A DNA stretch of 37,189 nt, from positions 1 through 37,189 of the forward strand of contig SLDT01000236.1 in the NCBI GenBank assembly GCA_007125125.1, written 5' to 3'. The position numbers were made by a program, and so were the translations under genes. The DNA comes from Gemmatimonadota bacterium. GTDB taxonomy: Bacteria > Gemmatimonadota > Gemmatimonadetes > Longimicrobiales > Gaopeijiaceae. Below the pieces are notes generated by a model that was not told the DNA's origin, searched no databases, and worked only from the letters and a program-made list of their open reading frames with translations. Position 1 is the stretch's first letter. Every line of letters starts with the position of its first letter. Of the stretch, positions 24,291 to 33,102 are shown piece after piece.

Positions 24291-26060
24291 TCAGGCCTCG
24301 GCTGCCGCCACCGGGGGTCCCTTGGCCTGCACCTTCTTGCGCTCGTTCGCGATCCACCAGGACTGGGGGAGCGTGGCCAGGTTGGCGGTGAGGTAGTAGA
24401 GGTTCAGCCCCGAGGGGAGGTTCGCGAAGATCACGACCATGAAGATGGGCAGGAGCCACATCATCATCTTCATCTGCGGGTTGATCTCTTCCATGGTGCG
24501 GAAGGAGATCCACTGCATGAGGAACATCGAGATCCCGAGGAGGACCGGGAGGATGAAGAGCGGGTCCTTCATCGCGAGGTCGGGGAGCCACGCGAAGGGC
24601 ACGCCCCGCAGCTCGATCGTGTTCTGGAAGACGAAGAAGAGGGCGATGAGCACCGGCCATGGGAGGAGCATGGGCCAGCACCCGGCCAGAGGGTTGAAGC
24701 CATGCTCCTTGTAGAGCTTCATCAGCTCCTTCTGCATCTTCTCGGGCTGGTCCTTGTACTTCGTCTGGATGTCCTTCAGGAGGGGCTGGACCGCCATGTT
24801 CCGGAGCTGGGCCCGCATCGCCTTGTGGTTGAGCGGAAAGAGGAGCACCCGCATCATGACACCGAAGAGGATCAGGACCCACCCGTAGCCGATGCTGAGG
24901 GTCTCGTGCAGCGAGACGAGCACCCACATGATGATGCCCACGAAGGGACGCAGGATCGGGCGGATGAAGCGCCAGCCGACGGGGTTCACTTCCTGGAAGT
25001 CACGCGCTGCGGCCGAGAGGAGCTGGTAGTCCTGGGGGCCCGCGAAGACCCGGAAGTCGAAGATGCCGCCCGAGCGCAGGGAGTGCGTGACCGCGACCTC
25101 GGCGGTCTCCATGTCTTCGCCGAGGACGACGGGGCGAGCCATCACCCCCCCGAAGAACTCCGTGCCGCCGGGATCGAGCGAGGGCAGGAGGCCAATCACG
25201 AAGTAGCGGCTCTTCACCGCCACCCAGTGAAACGGTCCGTCGTCGAGACGACTCCGGTCCACCCCCGAGAGCCGCTCGCTCCGGATCCCGTTCTGCACAT
25301 GGTTCACAACGAAAGCCATCTCGCGCTCTTCCATGACGGGGTCGGAGTCGTTCAGCGCCAGACCACGACCCAGGTCCGTCAGGGCGAGCGCACGCTCGAG
25401 ACCACGGACCCTCCCCGTGACACCGAAGGCGTAGTCATCGGGCTCGAAGGTGTACGTGACCTCGAAGACGAAGGGATCGGTCGGGTGCCGGTACGTGAAG
25501 GTGACCCGCTCGGAAGGCCCATCTTCCCTGAGCTGGATGAGTTCCGGCGCCTCCACCTCGAAGGCGACTCGGCGCAGGTCGACCGTGTCGGCACCCACCA
25601 CGAGTCGGGTGCCGAGGACCCCGTGCTCCGCATCGGCAACGAGTTCGGCCGGGCCCTGTCGCGCAAAGGACTCGAAGCGCGGGAGCTCGACCCCGGTCAC
25701 ACGGGCACCGCGACTCGACAGGACGACCCGGTACAGCGGACCCTCCACGACGAGTGTGCGCTCCGGAGGCGGCGGCGCCACTTCCTCGCCCTCGGCCGGG
25801 TCCGCAACGGCGGGAATGGTGTCCTGCGGATCGAGGGTGGGCAGGACCGGGACGTCGCCGGTGTCGGGCAGGAGCTCGGCTCGGACCGGCGGGGCCTCCG
25901 GGGCCTCCGGTTCGGCCGGTGCCTCGACCACCGCCGGATTCACCTCGTCAGGCGGAGGAGGTGGGGGGGGCCCGAAGAGGAGGTTCGTGCCGATGATCAC
26001 GCCGATCGCCAGGAGGACCGCGATCGCGAGCCGCTGTTCGTTGTTCAGGCGCCCTTCCAT
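24291..26060 (-). CDS. yidC: Membrane protein insertase YidC
   Basis: YidC inserts membrane proteins alone or with SecYEG. The 589-aa Gram-negative-type protein has an N-terminal membrane segment (about 9-29, RLAIAVLLAIGVIIGTNLLFG) and a proline-rich linker with a run of seven prolines. A large periplasmic beta domain (about 100-345) comes next. The conserved C-terminal core has five membrane segments, including GVMMRVLLFPLNHKAMRAQ with the hydrophilic-groove arginine, PEKMQKELMKLYKEHGFNPLAGCWPMLLPWPVLIALFFVF and FANLPSGLNLYYLTANL. The C-terminal tail is short and weakly basic. The ATG at 26060 places the first membrane segment correctly; the open frame farther upstream overlaps yidD and is not protein-like. 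It starts 4 nt after the yidD stop. Confidence 0.96.
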   Translation of the reverse strand: MEGRLNNEQRLAIAVLLAIGVIIGTNLLFGPPPPPPPDEVNPAVVEAPAEPEAPEAPPVRAELLPDTGDVPVLPTLDPQDTIPAVADPAEGEEVAPPPPERTLVVEGPLYRVVLSSRGARVTGVELPRFESFARQGPAELVADAEHGVLGTRLVVGADTVDLRRVAFEVEAPELIQLREDGPSERVTFTYRHPTDPFVFEVTYTFEPDDYAFGVTGRVRGLERALALTDLGRGLALNDSDPVMEEREMAFVVNHVQNGIRSERLSGVDRSRLDDGPFHWVAVKSRYFVIGLLPSLDPGGTEFFGGVMARPVVLGEDMETAEVAVTHSLRSGGIFDFRVFAGPQDYQLLSAAARDFQEVNPVGWRFIRPILRPFVGIIMWVLVSLHETLSIGYGWVLILFGVMMRVLLFPLNHKAMRAQLRNMAVQPLLKDIQTKYKDQPEKMQKELMKLYKEHGFNPLAGCWPMLLPWPVLIALFFVFQNTIELRGVPFAWLPDLAMKDPLFILPVLLGISMFLMQWISFRTMEEINPQMKMMMWLLPIFMVVIFANLPSGLNLYYLTANLATLPQSWWIANERKKVQAKGPPVAAAEA

Positions 26061-26064
26061 GAAG

Positions 26065-26340
26065 TCAAATGCGGGCTTCCGGGGAATCGGGAGGCCCCGC
26101 CTTGTCGGGGGACCGGGAATGTCGGGGAGCGGGCACGGGGTCGAAGCCGTGACCACCGAATGGGTGGCACCGGGCAAAGCGCCGGACGAAGAGCCACCCC
26201 CCTCGTGCGAGACCGTGTTTCTCGATTGCCTCGTGGGCGTAAGACGAGCAGGTGGGCTGGAACCGGCACGACGGGCCCTTCAGGGGTGAGATCCCCTTCT
26301 GGTAGAACCGGATCATTCCGAGGGCAAGTTTTCGGAACAC
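26065..26340 (-). CDS. yidD: YidD membrane-insertion efficiency factor
   Basis: The 91-aa protein has the complete YidD signature: [33 protein letters not shown] (about 11-43) with its three cysteines, then the [23 protein letters not shown] block. YidD is a small membrane-associated protein that helps YidC-dependent insertion. It overlaps the end of rnpA by 28 nt in another frame and is followed by yidC after 4 nt, the classical order rpmH-rnpA-yidD-yidC. The tail after the core is about 18 residues of polar sequence. Confidence 0.95.
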   Translation of the reverse strand: MFRKLALGMIRFYQKGISPLKGPSCRFQPTCSSYAHEAIEKHGLARGGWLFVRRFARCHPFGGHGFDPVPAPRHSRSPDKAGPPDSPEARI

Positions 26341-26699
26341 AGGCTCTCCATGAGACGGTTCAGCTCGGCGAGCAGGTCGGAGTGGTCGGCGCTATACGCC
26401 GCCGGACCCGCCCGCACCAGGATGTCGAGTGCCAGACCTCGTGCCTCGAGCAGCGGCAGGACCTCCGTTCGCCCGATCTCGCGGAGCCTCCGCCGCACGA
26501 GGTTCCGGTCCACGATCCGGTGTCGGTGCTTTGGTACAACCGTGCCGAACCGGGGGCGTCCGGTCGGCGAGGGAAGGGCGAAGAGCTCGACGCGGCGACC
26601 CCTCAGTCGCCGCCCCTCACGGAGCAGGGTACGGATGTGCGGCCCCGTGCGCACACGCGCCGCACGCGGGAATTGGCGGCGCTCAGGGGGGCCGACCAC
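26313..26699 (-). CDS. rnpA: Ribonuclease P protein component
   Basis: RnpA is the protein subunit of RNase P, which matures tRNA 5' ends. The 128-aa product has the core [28 protein letters not shown], including the RNR motif (about 65-73) that contacts RNase P RNA. The fold continues with [27 protein letters not shown]. It is highly basic at the N-terminal side. The start is GTG at 26699 with GAGG 4 nt upstream; it follows the rpmH stop by 7 nt. The RNase P RNA gene itself is not in this window. Confidence 0.93.
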   Translation of the reverse strand: MVGPPERRQFPRAARVRTGPHIRTLLREGRRLRGRRVELFALPSPTGRPRFGTVVPKHRHRIVDRNLVRRRLREIGRTEVLPLLEARGLALDILVRAGPAAYSADHSDLLAELNRLMESLCSENLPSE

Positions 26700-26706
26700 C
26701 CCGCCC

Positions 26707-26856
26707 TCACTTACGGCCGACCTTCACCGTGAGCTGATGCCGGCCCTTCTTGCGCCGGCGGGCGAGGGACTTGCGGCCGGCCTTCGTGGCCATCCGCGCA
26801 CGGAAACCGTGCTTGTTCAACCGCTTGCGGTTTCTTGGCTTGTATGTCGGTTGCAT
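26707..26856 (-). CDS. rpmH: 50S ribosomal protein L34
   Basis: The 49-aa basic protein reads [18 protein letters not shown], then [19 protein letters not shown], a standard L34. The ATG at 26856 has a strong GGGAGGAGA ribosome site a few nt upstream. It is the first gene of the run ending with mnmG, and diverges from dnaA, the usual arrangement near bacterial origins. Confidence 0.98.
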   Translation of the reverse strand: MQPTYKPRNRKRLNKHGFRARMATKAGRKSLARRRKKGRHQLTVKVGRK

Positions 26857-26931
26857 GGGATCTCCTCCCGGATTCTGGACTGCTTTCGGGCGTGTCCGAC
26901 CCTTGCCACGGGTTCGGATGTTTAGCAGGAA

Positions 26932-26961
26932 AACATACCCGAAGGTCGTCTCCGGCGTCAA
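26932..26961 (-). promoter_or_regulatory. Promoter of the rpmH-mnmG operon
   Basis: Minus-strand TTGACG (26961-26956), 18-nt spacer and TATGTT (26937-26932): five of six and four of six consensus matches. The leader to the rpmH ATG would be about 70 nt. Confidence 0.65.
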
Positions 26962-26974
26962 GCTTCCTGGCCGA

Positions 26975-27003
26975 TTGACTTTTCCACACCCCCCCAATAC
27001 CCT
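26975..27003 (+). promoter_or_regulatory. Candidate dnaA promoter overlapping a DnaA box
   Basis: TTGACT (26975-26980), 17-nt spacer and a weak TACCCT -10 (26998-27003). A DnaA box TTTTCCACA (26980-26988) occupies the spacer, as expected for autorepression by DnaA. The dnaA ATG follows about 70 nt later. Confidence 0.5.
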
Positions 27004-27074
27004 TGGTCTCCCCGCCCGGAACGCCCAGGCGTACGGCAGTCCTGCCCCCCTCTTCCCACCGCCTGTCCGACACG

Positions 27075-28511
27075 ATGGAGCTGACCCCCGCCGAAGTCTG
27101 GTCCCGGGTGCTGTCCCTGGCCCGGGAGCGCGTCACGGAGCAGAGCTTCCGGACATGGCTCCTCGGGAGCGAGGCGGTCGGGGCCTCGGGCGACTCCTTC
27201 CTGGTGGAAGCCCCGAGCGAGTTTCATGCCGAATGGGTCGAGGACAAGTTTGGTGGCGTGCTGGGGGAGCTGCTGAGTCAGGTCGCCGGCCGACCCTTGC
27301 GTCTGTCAATGCGGTGCACCTCCCCGTCCGAGCTCGGTGGCATACCGGAACTCGAGTTGAATCCCGGGCCGGTTTCCGCTCCGAGACCTGCGCCCGCCGT
27401 GCATGCCCCGTCCGGGGCGCGAAGCGACCGTGGCTTCTCGCTCGACGAGGTTGGTGCACAGGGGCGCCCGGCCGGCAATCTGAACGACCGCTACACCTTC
27501 GATCGCTTCGTGGTCGGCACGAACAACCAGCTCGCGGCGGCCGCGTCACGGGCCGTGGCCGAGAAGCCGGCGCGGATCTACAACCCCCTTTTCCTCTACG
27601 GGGGAGTCGGCCTCGGAAAGACCCACCTGATGCACGCCGTGGGTCATGAGATCGTGAAGCGCGATCCCAGGCGACGGGTGGTCTACGTCACGACCGAGCA
27701 GTTCATGAACGAACTGGTCAACGCAATCCAGACGGGCACGCAGTCTCGCTTTCGCCAGGTGTACCGTTACATCGACCTGCTCCTGATGGACGACATCCAT
27801 TTCCTGGAACGGAAGGAGGCAACCCAGGAGGAGTTCTTCCACACCTTCAATGCCCTCTACGACGCCGGCAAGCAGATCATCCTGACGAGCGACCGACCGC
27901 CGAAGGAGCTGCCCGGCGTCGAAGATCGCCTCGTGTCGCGCTTCGAGTGGGGCCTGGTGGCCGACATCAAGCCACCCGATTACGAGACCCGTATCGCGAT
28001 CCTGCGGAAGAAGGCCGCAGACGACGACCTGACCCTCGACTCCGACGTGATGGACTTCATCGCCCGCTCCTGCACCGCCTCGGTGCGCGAACTCGAGGGT
28101 GCGGTGATCAAGCTCCTCGCCTACTCCTCCCTTCGCAAGCAGGAGGTCACCGTCGACCTCGCTCGCGATGCGCTCCGGGGAGTCCTGCGGGCTCAGTCCG
28201 AGCGGCGCGGGCCGGCGCTTACCGCTCGACTCATTCGCGAGCGGACCGCCGAGGCCTGGGACGTGCGCCCCGAGGGACTGGCCTCGAAGCGGCGGACGCG
28301 CGACCTCACCGTGCCCCGACAGGTCGCGATGTACCTCATTCGCGAACTCCTCGACCACCCACTCACGCGGATCGGGGACCTCTTCGGCGGACGCGACCAC
28401 TCCACGGTCATCCACTCGATCCGAAAGGTCGAAGAGGCCATGGAGTCTGACCCTGCCTTCGCCCTCCGGGTCCAGGAACTGCGTCGGTCGCTCTCCGGAG
28501 ACACAGGATGA
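27075..28511 (+). CDS. dnaA: Chromosomal replication initiator protein DnaA
   Basis: DnaA binds DnaA boxes and opens oriC. The 478-aa protein has all four domains. Domain I (about 1-80) includes [25 protein letters not shown] flexible domain II (about 81-135) is rich in Pro, Ser and Gly. The AAA+ domain III has [19 protein letters not shown], Walker [10 protein letters not shown] (about 176-184), Walker [11 protein letters not shown] and the sensor region [11 protein letters not shown]. The domain IV HTH has the signature [12 protein letters not shown] with its DHSTV DNA-contact residues. The ATG at 27075 is where domain I begins; the frame is open for 24 codons upstream but these do not look like DnaA. 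The ribosome site before it is weak. It diverges from rpmH and is followed by oriC and dnaN. Confidence 0.97.
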   Translation: MELTPAEVWSRVLSLARERVTEQSFRTWLLGSEAVGASGDSFLVEAPSEFHAEWVEDKFGGVLGELLSQVAGRPLRLSMRCTSPSELGGIPELELNPGPVSAPRPAPAVHAPSGARSDRGFSLDEVGAQGRPAGNLNDRYTFDRFVVGTNNQLAAAASRAVAEKPARIYNPLFLYGGVGLGKTHLMHAVGHEIVKRDPRRRVVYVTTEQFMNELVNAIQTGTQSRFRQVYRYIDLLLMDDIHFLERKEATQEEFFHTFNALYDAGKQIILTSDRPPKELPGVEDRLVSRFEWGLVADIKPPDYETRIAILRKKAADDDLTLDSDVMDFIARSCTASVRELEGAVIKLLAYSSLRKQEVTVDLARDALRGVLRAQSERRGPALTARLIRERTAEAWDVRPEGLASKRRTRDLTVPRQVAMYLIRELLDHPLTRIGDLFGGRDHSTVIHSIRKVEEAMESDPAFALRVQELRRSLSGDTG

Positions 28512-28552
28512 AGGCGCTGCCACGAACCCCCCCGAGCCTTCTGTACACAGCG

Positions 28553-28760
28553 TGTGGAAAACCCTGTGGACAACCGCGGGCCTTTTCCCCCATCGTCTCC
28601 GCGGCGTGGAATCCGTGGAGAAGCGCCGGTCGATCTCCGCGTCCTTTCCACGCATACCGACGCCCGGGGGAATTGCCTGACGGCGACGCTTTCCCCTATT
28701 CTGTGCGGGGTGTCTTCCACAGATCCACACCCCCTACTACTACTGCTGTTTTGTATTTCT
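28553..28760. other. Replication origin oriC with DnaA-trio-like unwinding module
   Basis: The dnaA-dnaN gap (28512-28824) holds minus-strand DnaA boxes TTTTCCACA (28553-28561) and TTGTCCACA (28565-28573), a weaker TTCTCCACG (28614-28622), and plus-strand TCTTCCACA (28713-28721) overlapping AGATCCACA (28721-28729). The last two are followed at once by a C-run (28730-28734), three CTA and two CTG triplets (28734-28748) and an AT-richer stretch to 28760. On the bottom strand the triplets read 3'-GAT repeats, the published DnaA-trio pattern of the Bacillus basal unwinding system, in the same box, GC-run, trio order. Confidence 0.8.
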
Positions 28761-28824
28761 ACCGGTGGTACAAGAAAAGCTCTCCGGTGGAAAGGCCCGA
28801 CCACACACCCTCTCCGGAGCCGAG

Positions 28825-29943
28825 ATGAGATTCACGATCACCCGCCAGAACCTGAACGAGGGACTGACCGCCGTCTCCGCGAGCATCTCGACGAAGACGA
28901 CGCTTCCCATTCTCTCGAACATCCTCTTCCGCGCCGCCGAGGAGGGTGTCCTCGAGATGAGTGGGACCGATCTGGACGTCTCGGTCAGGCTTCGGGTGCC
29001 CGCGCAGGTCGACGAACCGGGAACGCTGACGGCGCCCGGCAAGAAGCTGCTCGAGATCGCCAAGGAGCTTCCCGACGAGCCGGTCCAGGTCCAGACCCGG
29101 GCCGATCAGATCGAACTCCGTTGCGGTCGAGCGCACTTCAAGCTGAACGGCCTCCCGGCCGAGGACTTTCCCGCTCTCCCGTCCGTCTCCTTCGATGGTG
29201 GATGGACCGCCTCCGGCAAGGACCTTCTCTCCCTGATTCGCCACACCTCCTTTGCGGTCTCGACGGAGGAGACTCGTCCGGTCCTCAATGGGGTCCTGTG
29301 GGAGTTGAGGGACGGCGAGATGCGCATGGTCGCCACGAACGGGCATCGCCTGGCCCGGATGAGGATCCCGGCGGGTCCCTCCCTCGAGACCACGGCCCAG
29401 CTCATCGTCCCGCCGGCTGCGCTACAGCAGGTCCAGCGGCTCTTCAACGCCGAGGACGAGCTGCGCGTGTCACGCGACGGAAACCACCTGGGCTTTCGCT
29501 CCGAGCGGACGGAGGTCTACACCCGTCTCATCGACGGCACCTACCCGAACTACGAGCAGGTGATCCCGAAGGACAACGACCGCTTTGCACTCGTCGAGCG
29601 CAAGCCCCTCGAGTCCGCAATCCGACGGGTCGCGGCGGTTGCCTCGGACCAGACGCACCGGATCCGGCTCCAGTTCGGGAACGACCGGGTCGAGCTCAAC
29701 GTCCTCACCCCGGACCTTGGCGAAGCCCATGACGAGATCCCCGTGTCCTGGGAGGGGGATGGACTCGAGATCGGCTTCAATGCGAACTATCTCCTCGAGG
29801 TGCTCCGCTACGTCGGGACGGACGAGGTCAAGCTCGGCTTCAAGGCTCCGGAGAGGGCCGCCACCGTCGAGCCCGTGCACGCCGAAGACGCTCCCGGCAT
29901 GGATTACCTGTGCCTCGTGATGCCCCTGCGCCTCGTGGACTGA
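28825..29943 (+). CDS. dnaN: DNA polymerase III beta subunit (sliding clamp)
   Basis: The 372-aa clamp starts [35 protein letters not shown]. Its three repeated domains end with the usual [19 protein letters not shown], where MPLRL is the conserved clamp C-terminus that helps form the ligand-binding pocket. Other family blocks are [30 protein letters not shown] and [13 protein letters not shown]. The ATG at 28825 has GGAG about 7 nt upstream; an in-frame GTG at 28765 was rejected because it starts in oriC and adds a non-family extension. It is separated from dnaA by oriC and may depend on its own promoter or on readthrough from dnaA. It converges with pyrE, 10 nt away. Confidence 0.97.
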   Translation: MRFTITRQNLNEGLTAVSASISTKTTLPILSNILFRAAEEGVLEMSGTDLDVSVRLRVPAQVDEPGTLTAPGKKLLEIAKELPDEPVQVQTRADQIELRCGRAHFKLNGLPAEDFPALPSVSFDGGWTASGKDLLSLIRHTSFAVSTEETRPVLNGVLWELRDGEMRMVATNGHRLARMRIPAGPSLETTAQLIVPPAALQQVQRLFNAEDELRVSRDGNHLGFRSERTEVYTRLIDGTYPNYEQVIPKDNDRFALVERKPLESAIRRVAAVASDQTHRIRLQFGNDRVELNVLTPDLGEAHDEIPVSWEGDGLEIGFNANYLLEVLRYVGTDEVKLGFKAPERAATVEPVHAEDAPGMDYLCLVMPLRLVD

Positions 29944-29953
29944 TGGCTCGGGG

Positions 29954-30526
29954 TCAGGGCGAGTGGCCCGCCCGCTCGAGGAGTTCCGCCGCGGTGAAGA
30001 GGGTGATCAGGGGCCAGCCGGCCTCGCGAATCCGGTCACTCCCTCCGCCTTCCCGGTCGACCAGGGTGAGCACCCCGACGATCGAATGCCCTTCGCCCTG
30101 AAGGGTGCCGATCGCCTCGAGTGTGCTCTTCCCGGTGGTCAGGGCATCTTCCACGACGAGCACACCCGCTCCGGCCTCGACGGCCCCCTCGATTCGGCGG
30201 CCAGTGCCGTGCGACTTCACTGCCTTGCGCACCGAGAAGGCGTCGACCGGACGTCCGGATCTCCAACTCTCGTGAGCGATGGAATAGGCGATGGGGTCGG
30301 CTCCTATCGTGAGACCTCCGACCGCATCGGGCTCGAGCCCGCTTGCGCGGATGGCTTCGAAGGCCACTTTACCGATCAGGAACTGGCCCTCGGCGCTCAT
30401 CGTCGTTCGCCGGCAGTCGATGTAGTAGGACGAACGCCCGCCGCTCGCGAGGGTAAACTCTCCCAGTGCGAGAGAACGGTCGACAAGGACTTCGAGGAGA
30501 CGGGAGCGGTGGCTGGACTGATTCAT
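29954..30526 (-). CDS. pyrE: Orotate phosphoribosyltransferase
   Basis: PyrE joins orotate to PRPP to make OMP in pyrimidine synthesis. The 190-aa product has FTLASGGRSSYYIDCRRTTMS near the N-terminus and GLTIGADPIAYSIA in the middle. The catalytic loop is FSVRKAVKSHGTGRRIEG, with the active Lys/His, and the PRPP-binding motif is VLVVEDALTTGKSTLEAI. Length is slightly under E. coli PyrE (213 aa) and near other bacterial forms. The ATG at 30526 was taken; a TTG at 30547 would add seven residues. The 5' end overlaps or abuts the divergent lipoprotein gene at 30509, which is odd for two convincing genes. Confidence 0.94.
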   Translation of the reverse strand: MNQSSHRSRLLEVLVDRSLALGEFTLASGGRSSYYIDCRRTTMSAEGQFLIGKVAFEAIRASGLEPDAVGGLTIGADPIAYSIAHESWRSGRPVDAFSVRKAVKSHGTGRRIEGAVEAGAGVLVVEDALTTGKSTLEAIGTLQGEGHSIVGVLTLVDREGGGSDRIREAGWPLITLFTAAELLERAGHSP

Positions 30527-31558
30527 GGGTTTGAAGTTCTGCCGCAAAGGTCTGGCGTCAAGGCGTGGACTCGAGACGCTCGAGGCACCTTCCTTGTCCT
30601 GGCGGCACTCCTCGGGCTGGTCCTGACCGCCTGTGACGACGACCCGACTGGCCTCGTCGACCCTCGCTTCGGTCAGGTCGGAGAACTGCTCGTGGAGGTG
30701 CGCTCCCCCGTCTTCGGAGGCACTGGGGTGCTCGAGGAATCACTCCTGTGGACCTCACGCGGTCCATGGGTACTCGCCGAACGCATCAGCTACGGCGGAG
30801 TCCAGGGCGCCGAGACGATCCGGCGACCGACCCTGAACCCCGGTGAACTCGTTCAGGAGTACGCTTCTCTCATCCGGCAACTCAACGAGACGCAGGGGCT
30901 TCGCCTCTTTGTCGACGCGGTGCCGCAGGACTTGAATCCCACCTGTGCGGGGACCCGATCCCAGCTTGCCGTGACCATCCGTGACACCTTCCGCGACGAG
31001 CAGGCCCGCTGGGTCCGCTGCGTCGACGGCACCCTCTTCACCGCAAGCCCGGCCAGTGCCGGGCCCGACGCGGGCGCATCGCGCATTGCCACCGCGGCGC
31101 AGCTTGCCCGCTCCTTCACCCTTGGAGACAACCTGGTTTCGACCTACCTCGGAACCGTGCCCTTCTCGACCCTCGACCAGGGCCCCACGAGCACAGCCCG
31201 ACCTTCCGGTCCCATCGTCTTCCGCTCATCGGACGGCGCAGTGCCCCCCGGCTGGTCGAGCTTCGCCGAGCTGCACTTCGGGGAGGCGGCCACGGACTTC
31301 GAGGTAGACTGGGAGAATGAGATGGTGCTTCTGGGCGCAATCGGCCGTCGCCTCGAGGCCGGAGGATCGGTGCGGGTTCAGCGCGTACTCCCGATCGACC
31401 AGGGTACCCGAATCGAGCTCGTGGAGCGCGTACCAGGCGACTTCTGCTCCCCGGCGGCACAGGAGAACTGGCCCTTCCATCTCGTCGTGGCGCCCCGCAC
31501 GGCGCCGCCGGTCATCTTCAATCAGCCCGTCGTCGAGCGGGTGCCGTGTGGCGCGTGA
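30509..31558 (+). CDS. Predicted lipoprotein of unknown function
   Basis: No family is recognised. Using GTG 30509 the product has 349 aa; a hydrophobic stretch FLVLAALLGLVLT (about 28-40) ends in the lipobox LTAC, so it should be lipidated at the Cys near residue 42. Asp residues directly after the Cys (CDDDP) would favour inner-membrane retention by the E. coli rule, which may not hold here. The rest is mostly beta with four other cysteines (near NPTCAGT, WVRCVDG, GDFCSPA and VPCGA). The start is uncertain: GTG 30509 has a GGAG-like site but gives a long pre-hydrophobic region and overlaps the divergent pyrE start. Its stop overlaps the kinase start (GTGA), tying it to the signalling operon. 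Confidence 0.75.
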   Translation: MAGLIHGFEVLPQRSGVKAWTRDARGTFLVLAALLGLVLTACDDDPTGLVDPRFGQVGELLVEVRSPVFGGTGVLEESLLWTSRGPWVLAERISYGGVQGAETIRRPTLNPGELVQEYASLIRQLNETQGLRLFVDAVPQDLNPTCAGTRSQLAVTIRDTFRDEQARWVRCVDGTLFTASPASAGPDAGASRIATAAQLARSFTLGDNLVSTYLGTVPFSTLDQGPTSTARPSGPIVFRSSDGAVPPGWSSFAELHFGEAATDFEVDWENEMVLLGAIGRRLEAGGSVRVQRVLPIDQGTRIELVERVPGDFCSPAAQENWPFHLVVAPRTAPPVIFNQPVVERVPCGA

Positions 31559-33069
31559 GTCACCCTCGACCAGACAGGAGGAAGGCTCCCCGGCCGCTCA
31601 GCCTCCGACGGAAGTTTGCCGTCGTCTTCGTGACCTTCGCGCTCGTCCTTGCTGCGGGAGGAAGCTGGCTTGCGTGGCAGGTGACGAGCAGCGCCCTCGA
31701 AGCGGAGCTTGACCAGAAGCTTCTGTGGACCGCCGGTGCAGCAGCCGAGGTCGGCCTCGACGGACAGTCCACCCTCGCCTTCAGGCCAGGAGTCGAGGAG
31801 CTGGCCCTCTTCCTGAGTGCCTACAATCGTCTTCGGGCCCTCGAGCGCTATGTGGACGAGGCCTGGATCTTCGGACCCGACCTCCGGGTCCGCGTCTCGA
31901 CACGGCCTCCGAGCGAGCTGCCCATTCTCACACCGCTCCGCTGGCTGGACGCCTACGGCGAAGAGCTGGACGAGACCTGGGCGACGGGAGAAGCGGTGAC
32001 CTCGCCCTTCACCGGGGACGATGGACGGCTCTACAAGTATGCATTCCATCGACTGGGCGACAGCGATGCGATTCTCGCTGTCCTCGTTCCCGCCGACTTT
32101 CTCTCGCCCCTGCAGCGGTTGCGCACGACCCTCCTCGTCGGAGCCCTCGTCTCCGTCGTCCTCGCGGTCGGTCTCGGGGTGCTCCTGGCGGGAAACATCG
32201 TCCGGCCGCTCGAGCGACTGTCCCGTGACGCTCTCCGCATCCAGCGTGGCCAGTGGGACAGGCCCGTCAAGGTCGAACGTGGTGACGAACTGGGCCGCCT
32301 CTCGCGTGCCATGGAGCGCATGCGCAAGGGGATCATCCAGCGAGACGAGCAATTACGCCTCATGCTGGCGCAGGTGGCCCACGAGATCCGGAATCCACTC
32401 GGAGGCCTCGAGCTCTTCGCGTCGGCCGCCCTCGAGACGGACGACCGGGCCGAGCGGCTTCGCCTCCTCGGACGCGTCCGAGAAGAGGTCGAAGGGCTGA
32501 ACACCATCATCAACGAGTTCCTCGCCTTCGCACGCCCGATCCACGCCGAGCCCCGACTCCATGACCTTCGCGAGCCGGTCGAGGCCGCGCTCGAGATTGT
32601 CCGGGATGTACTGGCCGAAGAGGGTGTCTCCCTCGAGCGGCACCTGCCCGCCGAACCCCTGCTCGTGCAGGCGGACCCCGACCAGGTGAAGCGCGTCGTG
32701 CTCAACCTGGTTCAGAACGCGGCCCACGCCGGGGACCGGGTGAGGGTGGCGGTCTGGTGGCGCAATGGAGAGGGGGTCATCTCGGTACGGGACGATGGGC
32801 CCGGGGTTGCCGAGGAGCTGCGCGATCGCATCTTCGATCCCTTCGTCACGGACAAGCAGCAGGGAGCCGGGCTGGGGCTCGCGATCGTGCAGCGAATGAT
32901 GGAGACGAACGGAGGACGGGTGGAGCTCTCGGGGCAGCCGCCGCCGGAGCCCGACCCGTGGCCGGACAGCCTCGATGGGGAGGGCGGTGGGACGGGGGCC
33001 GAGTTCCGGGTATATTTTCGGGGTTCGGACGATCTTCCTCCCAGTGAAGAGGACTCCGATGATGGCTGA
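31555..33069 (+). CDS. Membrane sensor histidine kinase (NtrB/HAMP type)
   Basis: The 504-aa kinase has membrane segment 1 at about residues 20-42, an extracytoplasmic sensor region of about 140 residues with no recognised fold, and membrane segment 2 at about 181-204. A HAMP domain follows (RPLERLSRDALRIQRGQWDRPVKVERGDELGRLSRAMERM). The phospho-acceptor box is VAHEIRNPLGGLELFA (the His before EIRNP). The ATPase domain has N box NLVQNAAHAG, G1 DDGPGV, F box FDPFVT and G2 GAGLGLAIVQ. A Pro/Gly-rich tail follows. GTG 31555 overlaps the lipoprotein stop by 4 nt; another GTG lies three codons upstream. The response regulator begins 33 nt downstream and is the likely partner. The signal is unknown, perhaps an envelope state reported by the adjacent lipoprotein. 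Confidence 0.94.
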   Translation: MSHPRPDRRKAPRPLSLRRKFAVVFVTFALVLAAGGSWLAWQVTSSALEAELDQKLLWTAGAAAEVGLDGQSTLAFRPGVEELALFLSAYNRLRALERYVDEAWIFGPDLRVRVSTRPPSELPILTPLRWLDAYGEELDETWATGEAVTSPFTGDDGRLYKYAFHRLGDSDAILAVLVPADFLSPLQRLRTTLLVGALVSVVLAVGLGVLLAGNIVRPLERLSRDALRIQRGQWDRPVKVERGDELGRLSRAMERMRKGIIQRDEQLRLMLAQVAHEIRNPLGGLELFASAALETDDRAERLRLLGRVREEVEGLNTIINEFLAFARPIHAEPRLHDLREPVEAALEIVRDVLAEEGVSLERHLPAEPLLVQADPDQVKRVVLNLVQNAAHAGDRVRVAVWWRNGEGVISVRDDGPGVAEELRDRIFDPFVTDKQQGAGLGLAIVQRMMETNGGRVELSGQPPPEPDPWPDSLDGEGGGTGAEFRVYFRGSDDLPPSEEDSDDG

Positions 33070-33102
33070 GCACTCGCAGGACCCACCGAAGGAGGAGCAA
33101 GA

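Noticed and set aside
29963-30508. Upstream extension of the lipoprotein frame
   Set aside because: It runs antisense through pyrE, whose protein motifs are unambiguous.
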